From Chloroflexota bacterium (lineage in GTDB: Bacteria; Chloroflexota; Anaerolineae; 4572-78; J111): a stretch of 64,000 bases of DNA. Below, piece after piece: positions 1 through 9,008 of the stretch. The notes beneath the pieces are model-generated. The model saw nothing but the letters and a program-made list of their open reading frames with translations, was not told the origin of the DNA and did not search any database. The position numbers were made by a program, and so were the translations under genes. The DNA is taken from the NCBI GenBank assembly GCA_016860845.1, contig BOKF01000019.1, forward strand, positions 62,001 through 126,000, read 5' to 3'. Each line of letters starts with the position of its first letter. The stretch's first letter is position 1.

Positions 1-701
1 GCTCAAGCAAAGCTCACCCTCGCTTGCGACAGAAGTTGCTCAAAGAAAACCGATTGGAAGCCATCATTTCACTGTCTGCTGGTACCTTTGAATCTTACGG
101 AGGTGGGGTAAAAGTTTCCATTATGGTTTTTAGCCGGGGTGGCTTACCCTCCGATGACATCTGGTTTTACGAGACGGAATCGGTTGAGCAAGATTGGCCA
201 GACCTGCTCTTGAAGTACCATCTCCGGGTTTTGAATGATCGCCAGCCCGACTTTGTGGACCAGGCAACTTGGGAGCAATGGCAGAGTTGGGGCCCGGAGG
301 TCCGGGCTCACCGCTACGCTCACGCCTTGACGACAGCTGATATTGAAACCCAGGAACTGGCCACAGCAGCGATCAAAGACTGGACGGTGTCCGTGACGCA
401 AATGGACGAAGGCTATAATCTTACCGCCAAACGTTACAAGCCGTGGGTTCCGATCGAGTATAGTGGCCCATCACCCCTGGAAATTATGCGGGAGTTGATA
501 GAAATGGAAGCCGAATTGACCCATCATACCATTGAATTGGCGGCCATGCTGGGGCACCTTTATGACTCGCCTCTGACCGGGGAGTTGGAGAACATGGAAA
601 AAGCGCGGACAGCCCAGCTCGCCAATTTAGTGGACACCATCAATCAACTGCATATTCCATCTGAAAGGAATCTTCCGTCGAGATTGCAAAAATCATCTTA
701 A
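1..701 (+). CDS. Type I restriction-modification methylase subunit (HsdM-like), C-terminal part
   Basis: The reading frame is open to the left edge, so this is the 3' end of a gene that starts outside the window. The visible part has the pattern that follows the catalytic domain of N-6 adenine DNA methylases: R-x-x-L-L-x-x-N-x-L-E-A-I-I-x-L, then F-x-x-Y-G-G-G-V-K-V-S-I-M-V-F, where HsdM subunits read 'F..Y.gvktsilff', then a strand giving I-W-F-Y. The rest is helical and charged, as in the HsdM tail that contacts the specificity subunit. No HsdS or HsdR gene follows, because the next gene is a transposase. In type I systems HsdM modifies adenine with HsdS; whether the complex is complete cannot be seen here. 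Confidence 0.75.
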   Translation, partial: SSKAHPRLRQKLLKENRLEAIISLSAGTFESYGGGVKVSIMVFSRGGLPSDDIWFYETESVEQDWPDLLLKYHLRVLNDRQPDFVDQATWEQWQSWGPEVRAHRYAHALTTADIETQELATAAIKDWTVSVTQMDEGYNLTAKRYKPWVPIEYSGPSPLEIMRELIEMEAELTHHTIELAAMLGHLYDSPLTGELENMEKARTAQLANLVDTINQLHIPSERNLPSRLQKSS

Positions 702-952
702 TGATAAGCTGGTAAACTTGCCCAGAGATGCTGATGTCTCACCGATTGGCGTTGAGATAAAGAGGGGTGCAACGATTGTATCACTTGCCAGTTCCTAACT
801 TGGACAAGCTGCAACCAAGGAGTCCATCCAACCCCACTTCCGAAGGCTATTTTGAGAGCGTAGCACGGTGGGGACAAGAAATAGAAGGAAAAAGGAGGTA
901 TCGGTCGGTTATGGGGGGTAAAAAGAGGGGTAAGCCAGTTATAAAATGAAAA

Positions 953-3505
953 GTGCCAGCCGACTGGAAATTGGGGTACACTGTACCCTGGCAAAAACAA
1001 CAACCAGGAGGCTGGCAGATGAAGTGTACCATAAGTGGGCGGGCTTGCCAATGCGGGTGGCTGAGGCTGGGACCGATGGTGGTGGTCTTGGGGCTGCTGG
1101 TGGTGACGGTGCGGGGGACGGTGATAGAGAGTAGCGGAGGCTGGATCACCTGCCCACCCTCCGTCTGGATCAGGGGGATGAGCCAGCGAGAGCTGAGACG
1201 GAGGGGAGATGAGGGAGAACTGGCCTGGCAACTGGGCGGCTCTTGGTGGCGGCGGCACTGGCTGGTGGTCGCGGTGCGGAGTGAAGTCCTGTGGGGGTTA
1301 GTGATTCTGACCGGACAATGGCAGTGGGGCTGGGTGGTGCTGTTGCCATGGTTGGGCTGGCTATGGCAGGGACTGGGGTTAAGGTGGCCGGGGCTAGGGC
1401 AGCAAGGCTGGTACGTGGGCCTAAGCTGGGGGTGGAGCCGAGCGAGTGGGTTAGCCCTGGTCGGCTTGGGGCTGGTTTGGGTGGGACAACAACTGGGGGT
1501 GAGGGAGTGGAGTGGGCTGGGCGCAGTGGCGGTGGGGGTCAGCTTGCCGGGTGAAGCGGACCGGCCATGGGTCGAAGTCGTAGAAGATGAGGCGGGAGTG
1601 TACCAAGTGCGGCTGCGTGGGGAATTTAGGCTGCGGGTCGATGGGCAAGTGGAGATGTACAAGCGGCTGTTGATCCTGTTTTTGGGCCTGTTAGAAGTAG
1701 CCGGGGAGAACCGCAGCAGTCGGCGGACGCGGGATGGGCGGCGGCCCTTTGTGCGGCAGGAACAACTGAGTACCTGGTTTGGCGAGGCGGGGCCGAACAT
1801 TAGCCGCTGGAATGGCTACTGGTTGAAGCAAGACTGGCGGCGGCTGTTAAGCCAACGGTGGGGCGAAGTGTTGACCGCCGAAGTGCAGCAGGAGGTGCTG
1901 CACAGTTGGGTCAAATTTCCGTGGTGGTCAGCAGAGCAATTATGGCTGCATCGGCGCGACCAGGGCAGCCGCCTGACCTTCAACCAGGTCAAGCAAGTGG
2001 CCCAGGAGAGTGGCTGGAGCCTGCTGCGGCAGGAGTTGAGCCAGGTGTATCACTTGAACGCCGAGAGCTTCCGCCCGCGCCAGGAGTGGTTAGCCGAGCA
2101 ATTGTTGGGGCAGGTCCAGCAACTGGTTGAGCAAGTGGCAACATTAGGCGGCGTGCCGGTCGAACAGGTCGTTGATCGGGCTGACCTGATCGCTTTGAGT
2201 GAAGCCTTAGACCTCCAGCCGGCCAAGGGCACTGGGCCTTGCCCATGGCTGCGCCAGGTCGAGCATCTCCTGTTCGGTCACTGGCGCACAGCAGCGGACG
2301 ACACGGTTCGCTGCTGTTACTGTGGTACAAGCGACGTTTCGCCCAAGAGTAAAAAACCGCGCTTGAAGCATTACCTGGATGAGCAGGGCCAGCCCCAGAC
2401 AGTCGAGGTGTACCGCTTTTACTGTCACAACCCGACCTGTCCCTATCACAGTTTCACCGCCTTGCCAGCCGAGTTGCTGCCCCATTCCCGCTTTACCTTG
2501 AGCCGTCATCTGGCGGCGCTGCAACTGTATGAATGGTCGCGGGGGGTCTATCGTTGTACCAGCCAGTGGCTGGGGGTCAGCCAGATGACCGCCTATCGCT
2601 GGGTCAGCAGTTTTGGCTATGACTTATTGCCAGTGGCGGCGCTGTTTGGGCTGGTTCGTTCCAGTGGGGTGATCGGGGTAGATGAGAAGTATGTCAAGGT
2701 CGGCCAGCCGGTTCAACCGACCGCTGACTACAACGGCTGGATGTACGTCTATGTGGCAGTCGATTGTTACAGTTATGATCTGCTCCATATTGAGATTTAC
2801 CCGACCAATACCCGCCACAGTGCCTCGGCCTTCTTGCTGGCGGTGCGCGCCAAGGGCTATCGGCCGCGGGTGGTCGTGACCGATTTGCGGGTGGATTATC
2901 ACGACCTCATCGCTCAAGTCTTCCCCCAGGCCAGCCACCACGAGTGTATCTTCCACGCCCTCCAAGAGCTTCACCGCCGCCTGCGCCAGGTCTATGGCAG
3001 CGACTACCCCGAAACTCACCCCGAAGTGGTGGCCTTACGGGACAGTATTGACCAGATTTTCCAAGCCCACACTAAACGCACCGCCCAACGGCGGTATGAG
3101 CAGGTCCTGGCCCAACGGGAGGCTTTCGTCGCCCAAACCCCAGACATCGAAGCCACCTTCGCCTTTCTGGAGCGCCACTGGCCCCACCTGGTCAATGCCA
3201 TCGACAGTCATTTCATCCCGTCCACCAACAACGCCACCGAACAGGTCATCCGCCACTTCACTCAGCACTACAAGACCTTTTGCGGCTTCCAGAACATTGC
3301 TTCCGCCCGGCTGTATCTGGGCGTCTTCGAGAAGGTCTACCGCTTCACCCCCTTCTCCAATGATGCTCACCCAGCCATCCGCGGTAAGTGCCCTTTGGAG
3401 TTAGCCGGTTACGAGGTCCATCAATTGCCGATTACCCAACTTTTTCGGGGACTGACCCTCCAGTGGCCGACTCTAGCCTTTCAGGAGCTTGTCCCCAATG
3501 TGTGA
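953..3505 (+). CDS. Large DDE transposase with a hydrophobic, W/G-rich N-terminal region
   Basis: An 850-residue frame from a GTG start; later starts are possible. The C-terminal half looks like a DDE transposase. There is a zinc-finger-like segment (C-x2-C near residue 458, later C-x4-C), an HTH near residue 535, then V-D-E-K-Y (first acid), V-V-T-D-L-R (second acid), and N-N-A-T-E-Q-V-I-R (the glutamate) before the end. The first ~210 residues are very different: rich in Gly, Trp, Leu and Val, with at least three stretches that look membrane-spanning. The middle (residues ~215-330) is basic and may bind DNA. I could not place the IS family, and I saw no convincing terminal inverted repeats or target duplication around it. 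Confidence 0.65.
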   Translation: MPADWKLGYTVPWQKQQPGGWQMKCTISGRACQCGWLRLGPMVVVLGLLVVTVRGTVIESSGGWITCPPSVWIRGMSQRELRRRGDEGELAWQLGGSWWRRHWLVVAVRSEVLWGLVILTGQWQWGWVVLLPWLGWLWQGLGLRWPGLGQQGWYVGLSWGWSRASGLALVGLGLVWVGQQLGVREWSGLGAVAVGVSLPGEADRPWVEVVEDEAGVYQVRLRGEFRLRVDGQVEMYKRLLILFLGLLEVAGENRSSRRTRDGRRPFVRQEQLSTWFGEAGPNISRWNGYWLKQDWRRLLSQRWGEVLTAEVQQEVLHSWVKFPWWSAEQLWLHRRDQGSRLTFNQVKQVAQESGWSLLRQELSQVYHLNAESFRPRQEWLAEQLLGQVQQLVEQVATLGGVPVEQVVDRADLIALSEALDLQPAKGTGPCPWLRQVEHLLFGHWRTAADDTVRCCYCGTSDVSPKSKKPRLKHYLDEQGQPQTVEVYRFYCHNPTCPYHSFTALPAELLPHSRFTLSRHLAALQLYEWSRGVYRCTSQWLGVSQMTAYRWVSSFGYDLLPVAALFGLVRSSGVIGVDEKYVKVGQPVQPTADYNGWMYVYVAVDCYSYDLLHIEIYPTNTRHSASAFLLAVRAKGYRPRVVVTDLRVDYHDLIAQVFPQASHHECIFHALQELHRRLRQVYGSDYPETHPEVVALRDSIDQIFQAHTKRTAQRRYEQVLAQREAFVAQTPDIEATFAFLERHWPHLVNAIDSHFIPSTNNATEQVIRHFTQHYKTFCGFQNIASARLYLGVFEKVYRFTPFSNDAHPAIRGKCPLELAGYEVHQLPITQLFRGLTLQWPTLAFQELVPNV

Positions 3506-3644
3506 CGATCCCCTATTTTTCATTGTCCTGATGGGGGAGGTGTGATAGAATGGGTGAGGGTTAGCGCCTGGCCCAGTGGTGGATTAGCTCGTGGCCGTTA
3601 ACCAGCACAGGCATCATGCATGTGCCAGTCGAGAGAGGGTCAAC

Positions 3645-3962
3645 ATGCCTATCGAATTAGTCCGAACCTTCCAAATCGGCTCCGGCATCTTTTGGACTCT
3701 CGTCTACCTGCTTATCATCAAACGCGGCTTCCAAGATCGGACCTTCGGGATGCCTTTACCGGCTTTGGCCGCCAACCTTTCTTGGGAATTCATCTTCGCT
3801 TTTCTCCTGCCGCACGGCCAGCCTCAAGTTTATATTAACATCGTCTGGTTTACTTTTGATGTCGTCATTCTATTTCAGGCGCTGCGGTTCGGAAAAAGCG
3901 TCTTGAAAGATTCACTACCAAGTCATCTGTTCTACCCCTTCTTCTTACTTAACCTGAATTGA
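3645..3962 (+). pseudogene. Truncated membrane protein resembling bacterial PaxB/Pyr4-type terpene-cyclase-like proteins
   Basis: 105 residues from an ATG. The sequence has the pattern I associate with this membrane family: a first helix, then R-G-F-x-D, then G-M-P-L-P-A-L-A-A-N-x-S-W-E-F, then W-F-x-x-D-V-V-I-L. The family normally has about seven helices and roughly 200 or more residues, so this copy stops about halfway and ends in an unrelated-looking tail after the third helix. It is probably a 3'-truncated remnant; the following 160 bp do not continue the fold. The assignment is from memory of the motif spacing, so moderate confidence only. No partner genes are nearby. Confidence 0.5.
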
Positions 3963-4120
3963 GTGTTTTATCAACAAAATCAAGTGGTATCGGCGTGTCT
4001 TTTCCAGATTTGATAAGCTCTCGTCCCGCTATCTGGGGTTCTTGTCCTTTGTGGCTTGTCTCATCTGGTTGCGCTGAAATGTCAACAGAACCTAGTCTAC
4101 ACTCCAAAAGATGGGGATGA

Positions 4121-4327
4121 AAAGTGTTTGACAGTCAAACACTTTCTGGCGGTTATCAGTGTTTGACTGTCAAACACTTTCTGCTCTCAATACTAAACAA
4201 AAGGCGCGGCACAGGATTTAGACCAAAGGATAATCTCTCTGTTGCCCGAAGAAGTACCGACTGTGAGAGATCGTTTTATCTATGCTCAAAAGCGTACGAG
4301 GAAATAAGTGTTTGACTGTCAAACATT
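4121..4327. repeat. Three parS-like palindromes beside parB
   Basis: Three copies of a 21-bp palindrome built from the half-site AGTGTTTGAC around a central A/T lie at 4123-4143, 4158-4178 and 4307-4327. The first is a perfect 25-bp palindrome if extended to 4121-4145; the third has one mismatch. The half-site resembles the parS half-site (TGTTTCAC) bound by ParB, and the copies sit directly behind the 3' end of the parAB operon. I infer a centromere, though an operator role is possible. Confidence 0.6.
4179..4290 (-). pseudogene. Degenerate duplicate of the parB 3' end
   Basis: This stretch aligns base by base, with many substitutions, to 4328-4440, which is the 3' end of parB. Shared runs include GCGGCACA, TTTAG, AAGAAGTA and GAGAGAT in the same order and spacing. 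Each copy is preceded by one parS-like palindrome. It looks like an old tandem duplication of palindrome plus parB tail, whose outer copy has decayed. Confidence 0.55.
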
Positions 4328-4362
4328 TTCTGCTCCACATTGTACAGATTGCGGCACAATGT

Positions 4363-5388
4363 TTAGCATTCGGGGTCATCTCCCAGTTGTTCCAAGAAGT
4401 ATTGACCGCGAGAGATGATCTCATCGAGGAGAGCGCGAACATCATTTCGAGTGCGCGCCATAATGTTGGCAAACCGATCCGGGCGGATCTTTTCGAGCCG
4501 TGTCAGGGCTGCCCGCAGGTTGGGCATAGGGTCGTAGATGTCTGGGATGTGTGGGGGCATATCTAGCGGGGTAATGACCTTATCGCCCTCGATCTCAGCT
4601 TCTGAGACGGGTTGAGCAACAATCTCCTGCGCCCCAACCTCACTCTTCACGCTGGAATCTTTGGCTAAGTTAGATGGAGCCGGGGGTGGCAGAGCGGCCG
4701 CCTGCTCCTGGACAATGTTAACAGCCTGCTTGACGGCCTCGCGGTCCAGCTCGCCTCGGACTGTCCTGTTCACCAGCTCCCGGCGCATTGTCTCATCCCC
4801 TACTTTGGCAATCTCATGAGCTTCCCGAATCCCAATCTTTTTCTGGCGAACAGCCTCGGTCACATCCTCCTGCTTGAGGAGCGTGAGAAGCATGCTAATG
4901 TGTCCCGGGCTTTTGCCTACTCTCTCGCTGATTTCACGCAGGCTACGGCCCAGGTCGACTAAGTGTTGGTAAGCTTCTGCCTCTTCAATTGGATTCAAGT
5001 CTTTGCGCAGCACATTCTCGGTGACGGATAGCTCCATCATCTGCTCATCGGTCAGGTCCCGAACAGCCAGGAGAAGCTGGGTTAGCCTTGCTCGTTGGGC
5101 AGCCCGCAGACGCCGTTCGCCATAGGCAATCTGGTAGCGGTCACCTACCTGGCGGGCCACCAAGTTTCCATAGAAACCGTGGGCCTGCATCGACTTAGCC
5201 AGTTCATTCATTCCTTCCTCGTCAAATTCTCGCCGGGTTTGGAAGGGGTTAGGGTCAATCCGGTCAATGGAGGCCTCGATAACCGGAACTTCTGCCAACC
5301 CTTCCGCTTCCAGAATCCGATCCAGAATATCGGTACCCAAGGCACGCCGAACATTCTCAGGGCTTAATGCCGCTCGTTTCTTAGCCAT
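4363..5388 (-). CDS. parB: Plasmid partition protein ParB
   Basis: 341 residues, a normal length. ParB proteins bind parS sites, spread, and act with the ParA ATPase to segregate the replicon. The N-terminal ParB/Spo0J domain is clear: N-P-F-Q-T-R-R near residue 47, Y-G-E-R-R-L-R-A-A (CTP-binding box) near 90, T-E-N-V-L-R-K-D-L-N-P-I-E-E-A near 123, and the HTH G-R-S-L-R-E-I-S-E-R-V-G-K-S-P near 147. A linker rich in Ala, Pro and Glu leads to a C-terminal dimer-like helix region. The ATG overlaps the parA stop by 8 bases, so the pair is translationally coupled. Pars-like palindromes follow the stop. Confidence 0.93.
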   Translation of the reverse strand: MAKKRAALSPENVRRALGTDILDRILEAEGLAEVPVIEASIDRIDPNPFQTRREFDEEGMNELAKSMQAHGFYGNLVARQVGDRYQIAYGERRLRAAQRARLTQLLLAVRDLTDEQMMELSVTENVLRKDLNPIEEAEAYQHLVDLGRSLREISERVGKSPGHISMLLTLLKQEDVTEAVRQKKIGIREAHEIAKVGDETMRRELVNRTVRGELDREAVKQAVNIVQEQAAALPPPAPSNLAKDSSVKSEVGAQEIVAQPVSEAEIEGDKVITPLDMPPHIPDIYDPMPNLRAALTRLEKIRPDRFANIMARTRNDVRALLDEIISRGQYFLEQLGDDPEC

Positions 5389-6244
5389 TCTCTGTTACCT
5401 CGCTGGATGTTCCCTCGGTCTCGTCACCCGGTAATGGTGCGGCTGTTCTATCTGCAGGCGTAGGGGATCGCGCGACTAACTCTCTGGCCAGTTCGCGATA
5501 GGCACTGGCCCCACCGGTATCAGAAGCATAAGTCAGGACGCTCCGGCCGGTAATCGGCGCCTCTTTCAACTGGACGCTCATTCTGATCACTGTCTCAAAA
5601 ACAAATACCCGTTCGGTGAAAGCCTGGCGGGTGGTTGCAATCATCTCGCGGGCGTGGAGAGTACGCAGATCGGCCATGGTTAGAAGTACTCCGGCAATTT
5701 GGAGCCTCCGATTGGCTCGGCGTTGAATCTTGGTAATTGTCCTGAGAAGTAGATTGACTCCCTTGAGAGCCAGGTAGTCAGCTTGCAGAGGGATAACCAC
5801 CTGATCAGCCGCGGCCAGTCCATTTGTGGTCAGGATACTCAGGCTAGGAGGGCAATCCACCAAGATGTAATCATAAGTATTAGTAATAGCTCTGAGAACG
5901 TCCCGTAGCGCGTAAACCCCCAGAGGTTCGCGCACTAAATCTAGGTCGGCTTGAGAGAGCTCAATATTAGCCGGGATCAGGCCCATACCCTCGTGAGTAG
6001 AAACAATATTTAACTCCGCCAGCTCTATCTCCCCAGCTTCGATCACCCTGGTGAGCGCGGTATAAATGGTGGTTTCTAAATCGTCCGGGTTGAGACCCAG
6101 GGCCAAGGTGAGGCTGGCCTGGGGATCCATATCGACCAACAACACCCTGGCCCCCATTTCTTGGAGTGCAGCTCCTAAGTTAAGGGTCGTCGTGGTTTTA
6201 CCTGTCCCACCCTTTTGATTTGCAATGGCAATGATCTGAGCCAT
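5381..6244 (-). CDS. parA: Plasmid partition ATPase ParA
   Basis: Walker-type partition ATPase, 287 residues. The deviant Walker A box K-G-G-T-G-K-T-T-T-T lies near residue 10, Walker A' (L-L-V-D-M-D-P-Q) near 38, and Walker B-like D-C-P-P-S near 118. A frame upstream stays open to 6304, but the start at 6244 is preferred: it follows AAGGAG at a good distance and puts M-A-Q-I-I-A-I-A-N-Q-K-G-G at the N-terminus as usual for the family. The short N-terminus, without an HTH, fits the type Ib/Soj-like class. An IS4-type element sits ~75 bp upstream and may separate the operon from its original promoter region. Confidence 0.93.
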   Translation of the reverse strand: MAQIIAIANQKGGTGKTTTTLNLGAALQEMGARVLLVDMDPQASLTLALGLNPDDLETTIYTALTRVIEAGEIELAELNIVSTHEGMGLIPANIELSQADLDLVREPLGVYALRDVLRAITNTYDYILVDCPPSLSILTTNGLAAADQVVIPLQADYLALKGVNLLLRTITKIQRRANRRLQIAGVLLTMADLRTLHAREMIATTRQAFTERVFVFETVIRMSVQLKEAPITGRSVLTYASDTGGASAYRELARELVARSPTPADRTAAPLPGDETEGTSSEVTENG

Positions 6245-6320
6245 ACTGCTCCTTCCTATCAATACAGCCATAACAATCGTACCACCGGCGTCGGCTATAA
6301 GCAAGCTAGAAGAGGTGAGT

Positions 6321-7590
6321 CTGGTTGGCCGACAAATTTAAGTTTTGAAAGCGACTACCCATTTAGGTTTAGGTCGGGTTGCTGTGCGGCGTGAAGCCAG
6401 GGCGGGTTCAGGGTCGGGAGCGGGGTCAAGCCAAAAGGCGGGCATGCGAGGCCAACCGCGGCGGAACAGTTGACGTAACCAACTCCAACCGATTTTGAGA
6501 TAACTCATGCCCCGATCCCAGTGAGTATCCACCCAGCGGCGGAGTTTGAGGCGAACCACGCCCACACCAACACGGGTAAAGTGAAGGGTGGCCACGGCCA
6601 GAACCAGAAACAATCGTTCCAGGGCAGCGGGCGTGTCCAAACGGCTGGCCTCGACCTGAAAGCCATTGGATTTGTCGTCGAGGAAATTTTCTTCCAAGTC
6701 AAAGCGCAAGCCGTACTCGTCAAAGGTGGTCAAGTCGGTGAAGTCATCGCTGACCAGCAACCAGGGGTCTTGATTGGGTTCGTCCAGTTGGGCTAAGGCC
6801 AGGTGACACGGCCCTAAGGCTACCCCCAGTAAATGGACCCGGTGGTAGAAATGGGCGGCTCTTTTGGGCGGGACCAGTTGCCCGACCGGGACCACCCGGC
6901 GGTCAGGGAAATGGATTAAGGTATCAGCCGTCAGCCGAACCCGGTAATGCCACTGCTGCCGCCGCAGCCACTGCAACAGTTCTTGGTGGACGAAACCCCG
7001 GTCGGCCAGGAAAATGACCTCCAGACCGGTCGGCAGACAAGCCGCCGCTTGATCCAGCACTCCGACATAGTCAGTGTAGCCGACGGTGGCGCTGGCATGC
7101 CGCAGCACCCGCCAGGCCAAGGGAATAGCTCGCCCTCGATAAATCAGGGACACCCGGATCAAAACGAAAGGACTGCCATGCAAGACCGATACATCCAGAG
7201 CCACATACACCCGCCCGTTGGGCGACCAAGTCGTCAGCGCGGCTTGCACCAGCGGCGCATACAAGGCTTGCACCCGAATTTGGGCATTGTCTACCCACCG
7301 CTGGAAGCGCCGGGTGTGACTGGCGGCTTGGTGAGCCTGGCTCTCGACCGCTTCGCCCCAACTCGACAAACTGGCCTTCTTACTCAAACACAAGCCCACC
7401 ACCGCCCAAGCCAGCGTCACCAAGCGGCGAATATCGCCCCAAGCGGATCGGGGCAGATACAGCACAAAAGCTTGCATCAGGGTACAAAACATTTGATGAC
7501 TATCCGTCATATTATCTCCCGAATTTCTCTGGGAGGTTGTTTTACCACAATCTCAGCGATTTATCCAGATTAAATTTGTCAGCCAAGCAG
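6321..7590 (-). mobile_element. IS4-family insertion sequence with 9-bp target duplication
   Basis: 1,270 bp. The left end begins CTGGTTGGCCGACAAATT and the right end, read inward, begins CTGCTTGGCTGACAAATT: 21-bp terminal inverted repeats with two mismatches. The 9 bases just outside are identical on both sides (GAGGTGAGT at 6312-6320 and 7591-7599), a target duplication expected for IS4-type elements. The ends and duplication are intact, so insertion is probably fairly recent. Confidence 0.88.
6338..7510 (-). CDS. IS4-family DDE transposase
   Basis: 390 residues filling the insertion sequence at 6321-7590. The DDE acids are visible: A-L-D-V-S-V-L near residue 104, L-A-D-R-G-F near 169, and the C-terminal signature F-D-L-E-E-N-F-L-D-D-K-S-N-G-F, matching the Y/F-x2-R/E-x3-E-x6-K type motif of IS4 relatives. 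The ATG at 7510 is preceded by GGGAG at good spacing. No frameshift or stop interrupts it. It catalyses cut-and-paste movement of its own element and is oriented the same way as parAB, so outward transcription might reach parA. Confidence 0.88.
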   Translation of the reverse strand: MTDSHQMFCTLMQAFVLYLPRSAWGDIRRLVTLAWAVVGLCLSKKASLSSWGEAVESQAHQAASHTRRFQRWVDNAQIRVQALYAPLVQAALTTWSPNGRVYVALDVSVLHGSPFVLIRVSLIYRGRAIPLAWRVLRHASATVGYTDYVGVLDQAAACLPTGLEVIFLADRGFVHQELLQWLRRQQWHYRVRLTADTLIHFPDRRVVPVGQLVPPKRAAHFYHRVHLLGVALGPCHLALAQLDEPNQDPWLLVSDDFTDLTTFDEYGLRFDLEENFLDDKSNGFQVEASRLDTPAALERLFLVLAVATLHFTRVGVGVVRLKLRRWVDTHWDRGMSYLKIGWSWLRQLFRRGWPRMPAFWLDPAPDPEPALASRRTATRPKPKWVVAFKT

Positions 7591-7599
7591 GAGGTGAGT

Positions 7600-7996
7600 T
7601 TGTGATTTTGAAAGCATAGGAATACAATATGTAGTGGTTCAGTAATTATTTAGCTCTAAATGTAGGACTCTGCCCTCAACTAAATGTTGACTTATTATCA
7701 ATTCACCGATAGAGTTGAGTAACTTCGGCAGAACAGTACCTGGGACGCTTGTCATGGACGTTTAGATCGCCGCGATTCTCTTCACACAGCCACCGCTGGA
7801 TGAGTTGTTGGAGTAGACTGGCGGATCAGGTAAAGTGATGCCACAGCAGACCGATGGCTCCATCGGCAGCGAGGAGCAGGACAAAGGCACCAACACCACT
7901 CTTCTTGCTCATTTTTGGGGTTGATCAGCTCGCTCAGAGTGTTGAGGAGTCAACGGAATTCAATGATTTTACTTCGACAAGGATAAGCCAGACCAG
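7600..7996. other. Intergenic stretch with no supported feature
   Basis: About 400 bp between the IS4 right flank and a decayed membrane-protein gene. I see only short broken frames, no terminator and no clear promoter. Confidence 0.5.
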
Positions 7997-8302
7997 ATGC
8001 AAACACTTGCCCTCTACGCGGCGGCTTGGTTTCTGGCAGGATATGTGGTCGCCTAGCTGGTCAATACCTGGTTCGGCTCGCCTGTGGAGGCTTACCAAGG
8101 TGGCCTGGTGGGTTTAATCGTGGGATTGATTATCCTAATGCCGGTCATTCGCACTGAGAGAGGGCGGCGGCTGTTTTACGAAGGCCCGGCTGAGGGTGAG
8201 GAGGGTGACCCGTTGATCGGCTGCCTGTTTTTCCTGCCGATCTTCATCTTGATCGTGACGATTATTGCCTGGCTAGTGGGGGAAGTGTGGCCAATCAACT
8301 AA
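7997..8302 (+). pseudogene. Small membrane protein interrupted by an in-frame TAG
   Basis: Reading from the ATG at 7997 gives a first hydrophobic segment (M-Q-T-L-A-L-Y-A-A-A-W-F-L-A-G-Y), then a TAG at 8054-8056, then the same frame continues without further stops to 8302 through two more membrane segments (G-L-I-V-G-L-I-I-L-M-P-V-I and F-L-P-I-F-I-L-I-V-T-I-I-A-W). A GTG at 8084 could start a shortened two-helix protein. The simplest reading is one ~100-residue three-helix protein with a nonsense mutation. No family recognised. It converges on and slightly overlaps the next gene on the other strand. Confidence 0.45.
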
Positions 8303-8582
8303 TAAAAGGGATCGGTTTGCCGAGCCACCAATTGATCAGCGTCAGCAGGGCATAGCTGGCCAGGACGACCAGCAGCGGAAAGGCGCGGTAAAACAGATAC
8401 TCTTTTTTGGTCAGGCGCCCACCCACCGGCGTGACCTTGGCCTCACCCCAATGGTAGACATAGGGTTTCCCCATTAGCCGGTAAGCCAGCATGTAAAGCG
8501 GAATGACCGATAGTACAAACAGGCCAACTGCCTGGCGTACGAGCCCACCCCATCCACTTTTTGATGACGCTGAAGTTTTCAT
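8295..8582 (-). CDS. Hypothetical membrane protein
   Basis: 95 residues. The ATG at 8582 is preceded by GGAGAAAG, a good ribosome site, so I prefer it over the longer frame to 8630. Two hydrophobic helices are visible: A-V-G-L-F-V-L-S-V-I-P-L-Y-M-L-A near residue 20 and F-P-L-L-V-V-L-A-S-Y-A-L-L-T-L-I near 68, with a charged loop between. No family recognised. It stands alone between two rightward genes. Confidence 0.55.
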   Translation of the reverse strand: MKTSASSKSGWGGLVRQAVGLFVLSVIPLYMLAYRLMGKPYVYHWGEAKVTPVGGRLTKKEYLFYRAFPLLVVLASYALLTLINWWLGKPIPFIS

Positions 8583-8669
8583 TACTTTCTCCGTAAATAC
8601 AAGTATAATCCAATCTGGCAGCGGCGTCAAAGGCGTTCGACTTTATCCTAAAACTCCTCGATCATAGGA

Positions 8670-9008
8670 ATGGAAATCATCAAATCTGCCAATCTAGCAC
8701 TGCGGTTCCTCTTGGAGCTGTGCATCCTGGTCACACTGGGATATTGGGGCTTCAAGACCGGACTCGGTTGGGCCGTTAAAATCGGCTTGGGCATCGGCGG
8801 ACCGTTGCTGGTTGCGGTAGTCTGGGGGATATTCCTGGCTCCCAACTCGTCCATGCGCTTGCAAGAACCATTCCTCCTGATCCTGGAGTTGGTTATCTTT
8901 GGGTTAGCCATTGCGGCGTTATTCGCCACAGGGCATCGTTCCTTGGCTTGGGCCTTTGGGCTGATCTACGTGATTAACAAAATCCTGATGATTATCTGGA
9001 AGCAATGA
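8670..9008 (+). CDS. YrdB/DUF2568-family membrane protein
   Basis: 112 residues with four predicted helices. The pattern L-R-F-L-L-E-L-C-x-L-x-x-L-G-Y-W-G-F near the N-terminus, G-x-G-x-P-L-x-x-A-x-x-W-G-x-F-x-A-P in the middle and a conserved E-L-x-I-F-G-L-A in the third helix is typical of the YrdB (DUF2568) family of small membrane proteins of unknown function. Length is normal for the family. The start has a modest ribosome site (ATAGGA). No operon partner; this is probably chromosome-derived cargo. Confidence 0.75.
   Translation: MEIIKSANLALRFLLELCILVTLGYWGFKTGLGWAVKIGLGIGGPLLVAVVWGIFLAPNSSMRLQEPFLLILELVIFGLAIAALFATGHRSLAWAFGLIYVINKILMIIWKQ

Noticed and set aside
847..1800. Long leftward open frame (~317 codons) opposite the transposase
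   Set aside because: It is the complement of the G-rich transposase N-terminus; Pro/Ser/His-rich low-complexity product and no ribosome site.
870..3540. Terminal inverted repeats for the large transposase (GGACAA..GAAA..TAG on both sides)
   Set aside because: The similarity is short and gapped, and no target duplication was visible, so I did not set element borders.
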